Notes: generated from the sequence alone by a model not told the origin. Positions 1 to 8,700 are shown, counted from the first letter of the stretch. The stretch: 12,144 nt of DNA from Willaertia magna (GCA_902984215.1 CADWAF010004633.1:1-12144), one strand, 5' to 3'. A program made the numbers and translations.

Positions 1-873
1 AAACGAGGTAGGTAGGTATTCATTATTATTGTATTTAGTAAACAGTGGATCGTTCTTCTTTTTGTTTACACACAATTTTAAGTATTCCTTAATAATCCTC
101 ACTAGGCACAATAGATTATCTTTAACTGGTTCAATAGGAATACCATCTGTGTCATCACCATCTTGGTCTGTTTTATACCATTGGACAAAAATTGTTATAA
201 AACCACTTTCAGGTTTATTAAAAGCTAACTGGTTAAGTGAAATTTCACATATTTCTCTTGGTCTACATAAACATCTGAGACTTACAGCAATAATTGCAGT
301 AAACATTCTCCAGTAGAAAGCTTGTTCTAATGTGTTAAAATCACTAAGTAGTCTATTTTCCAACCAATGTTTAAGATAGTGAACCGGGAAAGCCTCTCTT
401 TTAAGCTTTCCTTTTAGGAGTCTTTTGTAATATTTAACCCCTGCTTTCTTAATGCCTGAAAGTCTGTCTGACCACTTAAACTGAAAGTTATTCCTGTTAG
501 CGAAAAACTGAACTGCAGGTTTAAATAAAGCTATAACAGCACTTCTACCAATAGAAATAAGGTAAGAAATAAACAGTTCGTTAGTTTTTAATTTATCTAA
601 CTCTAATAAGAACCAGAAGTAAAAACCTTCGTATAGCTTAAACACTCTACTATAATTCTTAAATGTACTAGGTGCAATTTGATTTTCAATAAGGAAAGTG
701 TTAATCTTGTTATAACTTAATATCTGTTCCCATCTATTTGAACAGCTACTAGATTCTATGACAAGTTCTTCAATACCTCTTCTGAGAAATGTATTATAAC
801 CTCTTGTCTTAGAACCTTTCTTCAATTTAATGCAATCCTCGAGAGAATTGAAAACCAAGGTGCTGACACCCAT
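1..873 (-). CDS. Tyrosine recombinase of DIRS-like element (partial, open to left edge)
   Basis: The frame starts at an ATG at 873-871 and runs to the window edge without any stop, giving at least 291 codons; the C-terminus lies outside. The segment AVSLRCLCRPREICEISL fits the first catalytic box of tyrosine recombinases, with the R-x-x-E pattern placing the catalytic Arg at 262-264. A Lys at 172-174 in QWYKTDQDG matches the beta-hairpin Lys. The H-x-x-R box and the nucleophilic Tyr would lie left of base 1 and cannot be seen. In DIRS-type elements this enzyme integrates a circular DNA intermediate in place of a DDE integrase. The start overlaps the end of the RT-RNase H frame by 52 nt in another frame. 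All eight Gln codons I see are CAA/CAG and all Trp codons are TGG, unlike the broken pol frame upstream. Family confident; activity unknown. Confidence 0.85.
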   Translation of the reverse strand, partial: MGVSTLVFNSLEDCIKLKKGSKTRGYNTFLRRGIEELVIESSSCSNRWEQILSYNKINTFLIENQIAPSTFKNYSRVFKLYEGFYFWFLLELDKLKTNELFISYLISIGRSAVIALFKPAVQFFANRNNFQFKWSDRLSGIKKAGVKYYKRLLKGKLKREAFPVHYLKHWLENRLLSDFNTLEQAFYWRMFTAIIAVSLRCLCRPREICEISLNQLAFNKPESGFITIFVQWYKTDQDGDDTDGIPIEPVKDNLLCLVRIIKEYLKLCVNKKKNDPLFTKYNNNEYLPTSF

Positions 874-2618
874 TTTGGAACTATAATTACCCCTTTCGCT
901 TTCGACTTTATAATGTGAAAGAGTACTGGTTGGATCATCCCAAAAGGTGGTGCTATGAAATTGAGCTCCACTGGATTCCAGAATTCCTTTAGGGCATCGT
1001 TGTTGTGGTTCCAAGAGTTGAACCTTACTAAATGAGTGTTCTTCTTCGTTGCAAATCGGTCCCAAATAAAAGGACCATATAGACAGTTCAGCTCCATAAA
1101 CAGTTTTTTCGTTGTTTGCCATTCCTCTTTGTTGAATCTTGAAAGAAAGTCTGGGATTACATTCAGTTCTGAGGGAATGTATTGTACTTTCTTTATGAGC
1201 CAATTGTTCATAAAACACACTTTCCAAATTTCTTTGGCTATCTCTATTAAGGATGCAATCTTTCCATAACCTTTCCTCAAGTAGGACATTGCAACTATGT
1301 TGTCTATTCTGAACAAAAACTGTGTTCCTTCTAGGAATGACTTCTCTTGAGCTGCTAATTGGAGAATCTTTAAAACTGTTTTTAGTTCTTTCTCGTTTAT
1401 GTGTACCATTTCCTCTGAATCTTTCCATTCCCCAATAAACATCTAATTGTTCGTTACAGCACCATACCCCGTTAGTGAAGAATTCGTAGCTATCACAGTA
1501 AAGTTCGTTTCTAGCTCTAAGGAGATTGTTTTGTCCATTAAAATTGTCTTCTTTATAACCAAAAGATCCTTTAAAGCACCTCTATTTATTATCATCAATT
1601 TGTTGTAATCCATAGAGCTTTGCAGAACTGACAATATGTTCTTCCTTAATCTCCATAGGAATGAACCAATAATTGGGATAACTGAATTTATGAATTTCAA
1701 CTTTCCAATCAGTTTGGCTACCTTTTTCAATTTTATCTTTATTCTGTTCTAACCCTTTCAAATAAATTTCTCTATCATTGAAATAATTTGAGTCCTCTTG
1801 TCTAAAGGGACAGACAGGACTTTTTGAATTAAGTTTATTGTGAGTCCCAAATATTCCAATGATTGTGTTGGTATTAGAATACTCTTTTCGTATTGTATAA
1901 TCCAACCCAAATCTTAAAGCAAGTTGATAACAATGTTCGTGTGTATTAAGCAGGTGTTCTGATTTTCTGCTACAATCAAGAAGTCGTCTATGTAGACAAA
2001 AATCATAATTCCTTGATTTCTCAATACTCTGATTGGTTCTTTCATGATTCTTGTAAAGAGTTGAGGCGCTAAGTTCAGTCCAAAAGGAAGGACATTGAAA
2101 CAGTAAGTCTTCTCCCTCCACCTGAATCCCAATAGGTTCCTTGAATTCTAATGGATTGAAACATGAAAATAACCCTTTTTTAGGTCCAACTTTGTCATCC
2201 ACCAACCTTTTTTCAAGAATTTTATTATCATAGTAAGTGTGTCTAATTTGAAATGAACCGAGTTCAGTCCCCTATTCACTTTTCTCAAGTCCATGATCAG
2301 TTTAAACTGATCTGAACCCTTTTTTGGAACTAAGTGAACTGCGTTCAAAATCACGTTTTCATTTAATGAGATTACTTTTTCTAAAATCATTGTATCCATT
2401 TCCTTGTCCATCCACGCTATCTTTTTTGGTTGATTGATTGTGTTGTTTTCAAAGTTTCTCCACTTCGCTTCGTCCGAATTGAGGATAATCCCATAACGAA
2501 TCCAGTTCACTATCATGTCTAGTGAACCAATTTCTTTCCACCTTTTGTGGAACATACTCAACCTCCCTGCTATTATTGAGTCATTGTTGATTGGAACTAT
2601 TACTGTGATTACTCCCAT
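822..2618 (-). pseudogene. Reverse transcriptase-RNase H polyprotein of DIRS-like element, five in-frame stops
   Basis: One reading frame of 599 codons, free of frameshifts, from a candidate ATG at 2618 to TGA at 822-824. In order: GRLSMFHKRW near the start; RT motifs VPKKG, DLRKVNRGLN, LDLKKGYFHVSI, FNVLPFGLNLAPQLF (from 2099) and the catalytic YIDD at 1983-1994; the connection region with LGWIIQYEKS and LIGKL; RNase H with HINEKEL (about 1403), IDN (about 1304) and YIPSELNVIPDFLSR; then the extension typical of DIRS/Ngaro elements (FIWDRFATKKN, APPF). Stops interrupt it at 2148-2150 (TAG), 1914-1916 (TAA), 1758-1760 (TGA), 1749-1751 (TAG) and 1443-1445 (TAG). The first RNase H Asp, expected in T-D-A-S-L-T-G, reads Asn (AAT, 1482-1484). 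The 5' end overlaps gag by 38 nt and the start codon is uncertain. By the standard code this copy cannot make full-length RT. Confidence 0.9.
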
Positions 2619-3831
2619 TATTGTTGCTGTTTTTGTAATTTTTATTGTTATTATTGGGTTTTTGTTTCTTAACATTATTGTTAGAATTATTATTGTATTT
2701 ACTTTTTTCGGTATTACCCCTTTTGTTATTATGATGTGCTTGAGAACTAGCCGCATTATTAGTTTTTTGAACTAATGTTTTTGCTAAGTTGTCTTCTTGC
2801 TGTTCTTTAATTTTCTTGGCTATTTTCTTTTCTAAGGCATGTTCTAACGGGTCCTCATATATGTAATCATTAAGGATTTCTAGACCAGCTACCATGTTAC
2901 CCCTCTTAGCACCAGATTTAATTGTAACCTTTCTGAAAGCTGATAATAAAGCAGCTAGTTCCTCTAATTCTATTTTTGCAGTAAGGTCAATTATTCTAAG
3001 AGCAACAATTTGAATTCTGCCCAACCAATTATACATGAGGAAATCTAATTTCATAGATTCTGCCTTAAGTTCTTTACATTCAGTAGTAAGAAAGAGTCTA
3101 ATATAGTCTGGGTTAGATAAAGCCCCACTATATTTTCTAAGGAGTTCACTAATACGATTATTAAAGTCAGTTTCAGTCTTGAAACTATTATTGATTTATA
3201 CCTTACTTTGCATCCATAGACCTAATAACTGTTTTACATTGAGTTTTTCAATTTCCTCAACTGCAAAACCAAATTTCACTAAGTCCTGAGCTATGTTAAT
3301 ACAATTATCCGCAATGGAAGGATTAAGGTTAAGATTAACTTCTTTATTTTCTTCTTCCTCATTATTATTTTCACCAGTAATGTTAGCATTAGTGTTTGTA
3401 TTATTTCTGTTGCTAACATTGTTAATTAAGTTTAACAGTTTCTCAGTTTCATTGTTATTGCTGGAATTCCTGATTGTATTTAAGTTTTGATTAGTACCTT
3501 GGTTGTTGGCGAGCAAATTTAAGATTTGCTGTTGTTGTAAAAGAATAAGACCAAGATCAACTTGATTGTTGGTTGGAATCGTATTAGATGAAGAAGCATT
3601 GTTGGTTGGGATTGTATTAGATGAAGATGCATTATTATTGTTGGAACTAGAACCACCTACACTACTAATGTTAGGCCACAACGCAATAGATGGATTCATG
3701 AGATTACCTAGGCCATTATTTGGTAAACCAGAGTTAGGACCTCCTAATCCAGTGTTACCTGTGCCTAAAGTTCTATTAGAAGAACCAGGTAATCTAGAAT
3801 CGTTGACGTTGTTTGAATCGTTTTGAGACAT
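2581..3831 (-). pseudogene. Gag-like ORF1 of DIRS-like element, one in-frame TAA
   Basis: ATG at 3831 (MSQNDSNN...) and TGA at 2581-2583 define 417 codons in one frame, broken only by TAA at 3196-3198. No frameshift separates the two halves. The first half (211 residues) is Asn/Ser-rich low-complexity sequence with an 11-residue tandem duplication (NNASSSNTIPT) and a Gln run. The second half holds a predicted helical region (SELLRKYSGALSNPDY, then MKLDFLMYNWLGRIQIVALR, EELAALLSAFRKV) followed by a charged Lys/Glu stretch and an Asn-rich tail. There is no Cys-His knuckle, as is common in DIRS-type ORF1 proteins. I call it Gag by its position upstream of RT, not by sequence similarity I can verify. 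An in-frame extension upstream of the ATG encodes INNT repeats but has no ATG. Confidence 0.7.
3565..3630 (-). repeat. 33-bp tandem duplication inside gag
   Basis: Two adjacent 33-bp units, 3565-3597 and 3598-3630, differ at about three positions and encode NNASSSNTIPT twice. The period is a multiple of three, so the frame is kept. This is a simple in-frame expansion within a low-complexity region. Confidence 0.85.
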
Positions 3832-3852
3832 AGTTTGTATGCAGTAGTAATT

Positions 3853-3884
3853 TGTATTATTTATTGTATTATTTATTGTATTAT
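3853..3884 (+). repeat. 12-bp tandem repeat upstream of gag
   Basis: The unit TGTATTATTTAT occurs at 3853-3864 and 3865-3876, followed by a partial third copy to 3884. It lies just upstream of the gag ATG on the minus strand, in the 5' leader of the element. Confidence 0.8.
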
Positions 3885-4005
3885 TAACACCAAGCAATCT
3901 TATGAAGATTGTAATACTTGTGTGAGTATTTTTTAGTGGAAAGCCATTGAGTAATAAAAACTACAAAAGTAATTGTTTATATACTCAGCTTTCCCGCCAA
4001 TTCTT

Positions 4006-4046
4006 ACTTCTTGTAAACAAAGAAGTTACATGTTTACATGAACTTC
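4006..4046. repeat. Two overlapping, mutually exclusive hairpins
   Basis: Hairpin A pairs ACTTCTT (4006-4012) with AAGAAGT (4020-4026) around a 7-nt loop. Hairpin B pairs GAAGTT (4022-4027) with AACTTC (4041-4046) and CATGT (4029-4033) with ACATG (4036-4040), with A4028 bulged and a TT loop. They share 4022-4026, so only one can form at a time. Possible roles are a DIRS terminal structure or a leader element of the 4089 gene; neither is shown. Confidence 0.6.
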
Positions 4047-4088
4047 CAAGATTACAAAAAAATTTAAAAAAAAAATTTAAAAAAAAAA

Positions 4089-5542
4089 ATGAATGGTGTA
4101 TTTTTTGAATACTCGGATAAAACAAAATCTTTTATTAATTTCAACGAAAATCACAACCAGTTCATCAATGACAATGAAATTAACCAAATTATTTGTGAAT
4201 TTCCACATCTTTATTTCATTACAAAAAATAATAAATTATACCGTATCGTATTGGAAGATGGAAAAGTAGTATTTCAAAAAGAAAATGTCATTTCAGCAAC
4301 TTCTATTTATGGACAATGTAATTATTTAACACAAAATGTTGTAATTTTAAAGAATAATAATTTAATTAATTTACCGCAACAAGTATTAGATAAAAATAAT
4401 GATAAATTTATTAAATTTGCGGTTATTGGTTCTTCATATGCTAATTTTTTATTAACTGGTATGTTATTTACAAAATATATAATTTTAATTGTTACAATTT
4501 ATAAATTTATAAATTTTACAATAAATTTTGTAAAGAAAAGGGGAAAGATTTATATTTATGGACAGAATAGTTATGGAGTATTTGGTTGTAAAAATTTAGA
4601 AATTGATGAACATGTTACAAAGTTTACAAAACACAAAGAATTAGAAGAGAAAATGACAAGTAAAGTTGTTGACATTAAATGTGGATATAATTTTTGTGTT
4701 ATTAAATGTGAAAATGGTAATTGTTATGGTAAGTATTGTATTTAAGTAATTTTACAATTTATTTACAATTTTATTACAAAAAAAAGGAAGTGGATATAAT
4801 TATTATACAGATATGGGAATTATTGATGAAAATATAGTTAAAGAATTTACATTATTAAAAGAAATTGAAGGAAAAGTTAAACAATATGGTTGCGGTAATT
4901 TTAGTTGTGCTTTTTTGACATGTAAGTTAAATGCTTTATTTATTTATTTAATTATTTATTTGTTAATTAAATATTGTAATTATTAATTTATAATTATTTT
5001 TTAATTATTATTAACAAAATAGTTGATGGAGAAATTTATGTTTGTGGAAAACAAGGCGAGTAAGTTTTATTATTTTGTTAAACATTACTAAATAATTTTT
5101 GCATTACAATTATTATTACAATAATTATTATTGTAATAAATTTACAAAAAGTGGACAATTTGGAAAAAAATTTCCCCTATTGAAAGCTAGTGATATTGGT
5201 ATTGGATTAACTAAATTAGAATTAAATGGAATTAGTAAATTTAAAAGTGTAATGTGTAGTGGATATCATTCCACTTTTTTAACTGAAAATAATACAATTT
5301 TATGTTGTAATCAAGAGGTAGCACAACAAGAATATAATTTTCCAATGAAAACAAAAGAAGAATTATTTATTGAAGTTGATTGTAATTTAAATAATTTTAT
5401 TAAAAGATTTGGAGAAAAAAAAGATGAAATTATTGAAATTGGAAAGATTCCATTGGAACAGAGAAAAAAAATAACGAAGAATCTTGAATTTTTGCGTTTT
5501 AATATTTTTACTGCCCGATTTTTGCTTTTTTTATTTCCGTAA
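4089..5542 (+). CDS. RCC1-repeat beta-propeller protein, five proposed exons
   Basis: Proposed join: 4089-4462, 4541-4728, 4787-4921, 5023-5059, 5152-5542, summing to 1125 nt (374 residues plus TAA). Propeller repeats are visible: SSYANFLLT...GKIYIYGQNSYGVFG; VVDIKCGYNFCVIK..NGNCYGSGYN; VKQYGCGNFSCAFLTFDGEIYV-CGKQGDGQFG (formed across introns 3 and 4); and FKSVMCSGYHSTFLTENNTI. The spliced joins at introns 2 to 4 restore repeat consensus, which supports them. The N-terminal ~100 residues look like more divergent blades. RCC1-repeat proteins act as exchange factors or scaffolds; the partner cannot be told here, and the usual Trp of the repeat is replaced by Tyr or Cys. All roughly 15 Gln codons are CAA/CAG. 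The last ~25 residues are hydrophobic and unlike a propeller, so the 3' end may be misplaced or disrupted. Start chosen as the first ATG after the A-tracts. Confidence 0.7.
4463..4540 (+). other. Intron 1 of RCC1-like gene (boundaries uncertain)
   Basis: An AT-rich block interrupts a propeller repeat between LLT and GKIYIYG. The best-looking donor is GTATGT at 4459, but no downstream AG (4535, 4540, 4547) keeps frame with it. GTTATT at 4463 joined to the AG at 4540 does keep frame. The 78-nt block is also open in frame, so retention would simply add 26 residues. Confidence 0.4.
4729..4786 (+). other. Intron 2 of RCC1-like gene (58 nt)
   Basis: The donor GTAAGT follows TGTTATG, and the acceptor is the AG after an A-tract (TTACAAAA...AG). 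Splicing is phase 1 and joins NGNCYG to SGYNYY, continuing an RCC1 repeat. The intron contains in-frame TAA at 4743-4745. The acceptor lacks a pyrimidine tract. Confidence 0.75.
4922..5022 (+). other. Intron 3 of RCC1-like gene (101 nt)
   Basis: Donor GTAAGT, acceptor TTAACAAAATAG. The join gives CAFLTF-DGEIYVCG, an exact fit to the RCC1 L-T-x-D-G-x-V-Y-x-x-G pattern. Phase 1. The body is almost pure A/T. Confidence 0.85.
5060..5151 (+). other. Intron 4 of RCC1-like gene (92 nt)
   Basis: Donor GTAAGT overlaps the end of GGCGA; acceptor TTTACAAAAAG. The phase 2 join creates Asp and gives GKQGDGQFG, matching the RCC1 G-x-N-x-x-G-Q-L-G motif. A TACTAAAT sequence about 60 nt before the acceptor could be a branch site. 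The 37-nt exon before it is unusually small. Confidence 0.85.
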
Positions 5543-5575
5543 ATCCTTTTCAGAATAATGAAGAATCTTGAATTT
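5471..5575 (+). repeat. 21-bp direct repeat spanning the gene's 3' end
   Basis: Copies at 5471-5491 and 5555-5575 differ at one base and are 84 bp apart. The first lies inside the last exon (reading TKNLEF), the second just after the stop codon (reading MKNLEF in the matching frame). The composition from about 5475 is less A-rich than the exon before it. Confidence 0.8.
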
Positions 5576-5711
5576 CTCTGTTTCCTACGAAACTTTTCAG
5601 TTTCCCTATTGAAATTCCAAATTCCATGCGGATCACACCCAAAATAAAAAAGCGAAAACCAAAAGACCAGGAGCAAGCGATAATTCAAAAATTCAACAAC
5701 TTTCGACCATG
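5543..5711. other. Spacer between RCC1-like gene and LINE array
   Basis: It contains the second copy of the 21-bp repeat, two TTTTCAG strings (about 5547-5553 and 5597-5603), and a 29-codon ATG frame starting at 5559. None of these is enough for a gene call. No poly(A), tRNA-like fold or target-site duplication was seen next to the LINE end at 5712. Confidence 0.6.
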
Positions 5712-5727
5712 ACCTAGCTTTAATTTC

Positions 5728-8700
5728 CTAGAGATATAACAGTCCTTTTTCCAGTTTGCTTCTAAAACAATGATAGAACATATGGTCTCAATCAAAGAGG
5801 GAGTTGCAGGTAGAATATGTAAAGAATTCTTTATTAACTTTTTTTAAAATGTGGGCCTTGTACAAGCACATAAATCCAAGTCTTTGTTGGTATCATGACA
5901 GAGAAAGGTTATTCCAAAATTGTAATAATTTAACCCACCACTCATTGTTGGTATCCAAATTTCCAAGTAAAGAAATAGATCTTTTGTTTCTACAATAATT
6001 TAAGGCGAATTCTCTTATATTGCTAACAACTCTATTATTGTTGGACCACACTATTATATCTTCAAAGCTAGTACAATTATTAAGGGGAAATCCTGTAGTT
6101 TTACTAATTAATTGTAAATTTAATTCTTTAGCATATTTTCTACAAATTTTCCAGTACACTTCTCTACTCTTTTTAGTCCAACATTTTCTAGCAAAGTTCC
6201 TTGTTAATGGAGCATAAGAATTAATAAATCTAACGCAAGACGCCAAGCTTTCAATAACTCTAAGGTCTGAAGGAGCAGTGATATCTAACCCACCTTTACT
6301 CGAATCTCCATATAAGACTGCTTTAGATAAGGAGTAATTCAGACCTAATTTCATTCTAATTCACTTCGCCAACAATTTATCTAATTTGTTCAAAACAGTT
6401 TTACTCATTTTTAGAATGCTACATAAATATCTAAGGATTGAAACAACCTTAGACATGACAATAATACTGAACTGATGAAGATATAATCATTTTGCAACTG
6501 TAAATTTAAGAGTTTTGGCTACTTTGGCTTCTACTTCCTTACTGTTACTATTCCATAAATTATTTTTGCTGGTCGCAACTCCTAAGTATTCTAATTTATT
6601 AACATTTTGGAGCTGTACGTTGTTAATTTTAATACATGCTTTGGATTTTCTATTAGAAGGGGTTCTGTTCCATGTTAGACATTTTTTTGGAGCAAAATAA
6701 AGTCTCAACTGTAAAGCGATTGTACATAATTTATTAAGCACTGTATTCATTTCTTTTTTAGAGTTGGTAATAACAAATAAATCATCAGCATACATTAAAA
6801 ACAGAACCTTATTTCCATAAGGTTTTACTCTTTTAAACTGGTTAACTAAAGTATTAATAACATTGAAGTACAAATTGAACAATAAAGGGCTCGCAGGATC
6901 ACCTTAAGGTACTTTAACTAGACTTCAAACTTATTTGTGAGATTGCTATTAACCATTACTTGGATGTTATGGTTAGTTAATAAATTTTGAACAACTTTAG
7001 TGACTTAATCATTAAAGCTATATTGTTTAAAAAGTAAGCATAGTTTACTATGGATTACTGAGCCGTAAGCATTCTTAATATCTGTTGTAGTAATAAAAAT
7101 GGGTAACTTTCTGAATATGTGATAATGAATTACCGATTTTAAAACAATTAATTAGTTTAAAGTGGATCCTTTATGCTTGAATCCACGTTGACATTTATAA
7201 ACAAGTTTAAAATCATCACAAGTATTCATTAATTGATTGTTGATAATGGATGAATATAATCTATAAATTGTTAGCAACACTACTATAGGTTTGTAATGCT
7301 TAAGCAAAGTAGAGGAAGAAACTTTAAGCAACGGTAATAAAATTCTTCTTTTAAACGATTCAGCTATTAAATGACTTAACATCCATTTGTTAAATTGTTC
7401 AACTAACAAGTTACAATGTTTTTCTTGCAGGTGTTTGAGAAATTGTATAAAAATATTATCAATTCCCTATATAGAATTCTTTAAACCTTTAATTGCTGCT
7501 AAAATTAATTTACTATTACATATTTGAAACATCCAGTTATTAATATTTCTATTATGAATATTAAATTGTGTCAATTCAGAACTAGCCAAGTTAGTATTGA
7601 ACATATTATTAAAAAAGTTTAAGATGTCACTAGAAGGATTATTATAGATAGACTTAATAGACATATTATTCAATTTCTTTCGAAATAAATACGAGAAAGG
7701 AACTTTGGTTTGAAGATTGTTGATTTTCTTAATAAAGCTCACCTTGCATTCTTTTAAAAGTTATAACAGCAAGTTTTTTTTTTGACAACACAATCCTTAA
7801 TTGCTTCCTCTAAACTAGACAAATTAAATTGATTATAATTTTTCTAATCAGAACCAAATCTATTAGTTTTAAAGCATTTTCTCAATTGTTTATGCAATAA
7901 ATCTAATTTGATGTATTGTTGGTTGTTAGTAAGAGATGGACAGTTGTATATTAATGATTTACCAAATTTATTAGTAAAAGAGCCTAAAGTATCTATTAAA
8001 TTAGTGAACGAACTATATTTATCAAGTTTACTATTGAGGTGGTCTAAGTTTTTGATTATTTGTTTTGTAAGAAGTTTAATAGAATTAAACTTCCAATTCT
8101 AAACTACGTTGTTGTTTAATTGAAATGTGAAACCAACTTCTTTATGTTGGTGTTTAATCCTAAAATTAAATACAAATATGCTGTTGCTATTTTAATTAGT
8201 AATTATATGATATGGTCTAGATTTTGAGTGAGAAAATAGACTATTGTATTGCCTAAATGATGGGTTGATGTTAATTGGTGTAATATTAAATAATTGCAAT
8301 TCCTCAATCTATTTCTTGAATTTAATATCACCTGCATTAAGTCTTTTAAATGTATTAATTGTTATTCTATTAACATCACTTGCAATGATACATTTTTCAT
8401 TGTGCAAAGCAGCATATTATATAATTTCTTCCACCTTATTAAAGGAATCTTGAAAATAAGAGTTAACAAAATTGTAGTATTCATACTAGTTAATAATATT
8501 AAACACACTATGGGTGGAATGATTGATAATAAGGTTAATAATTCGACCTTGAATAATCTCTTCAAATTTAATACACTTCCATCCTTTGTTTAATTTCACT
8601 ACTATAAAAACACCTGCTCTATTATCATTTGGTTGTTTAAAAGAGTTGAAGACTTTATAATTCCTTAAAAAGGTTTTAATAAATTTAACTTTGTGCAAAT

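Larger units (their letters stand above)
1..3831 (-). mobile_element. DIRS/Ngaro-order tyrosine-recombinase retrotransposon, left end outside window
   Basis: The order gag, RT-RNase H, tyrosine recombinase on one strand, with overlapping frames and no aspartic protease or DDE integrase, is the DIRS-order layout. The YIDD box and the WDRFATKKN/APPF extension after RNase H agree. The right boundary is not defined: coding stops at 3831, and the terminal repeat could extend into 3832-4080. The left boundary is beyond base 1, so inverted or split direct termini cannot be compared. The gag-RT portion carries six nonsense codons, whereas the distal RNase H extension and recombinase (1442 down to 1) carry none. 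Confidence 0.85.
3832..4088. other. Intergenic region between divergent DIRS element and RCC1-like gene
   Basis: This holds the 12-bp repeat, then a small stem (AATACT at 3913-3918 with AGTATT at 3925-3930, loop TGTGTG) followed by a T-run, the two overlapping hairpins at 4006-4046, and A-tracts of about 7, 10 and 10 nt separated by TTT directly before the ATG at 4089. The two transcription units diverge from here, so promoters for both must lie in or near this 257 bp. I see no convincing TATA or initiator element in such AT-rich sequence. Part of it may be the terminal repeat of the DIRS element. Confidence 0.5.

Noticed and set aside
29..316. Plus-strand open frame of 95 codons
   Set aside because: Antisense to the tyrosine recombinase, which has catalytic motifs and a much longer open frame.
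1582..2205. 207-codon minus-strand open frame overlapping the RT
   Set aside because: It is the wrong frame: the frame holding YIDD, LGWIIQYEKS and LIGKL runs through the same bases, and this one has no RT motifs.
3913..3935. Stem-loop followed by T-run resembling an intrinsic terminator
   Set aside because: The sequence is eukaryotic and the 6-bp A/T stem is too weak to mean anything in DNA of this composition.
5559..5648. 29-codon ATG frame after a TTTTCAG string
   Set aside because: Too short, and its start is simply the second copy of the 21-bp direct repeat.
5311..5688. Minus-strand open frame of 125 codons
   Set aside because: Antisense to the last RCC1-like exon and spacer; composition is that of AT-rich shadow sequence with no motif.
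8294..8593. Plus-strand open frame conserved in both LINE copies (also at 11501-11800)
   Set aside because: It lies antisense to the endonuclease domain and is conserved only because the copies are 96% alike; the protein shows no recognisable features.
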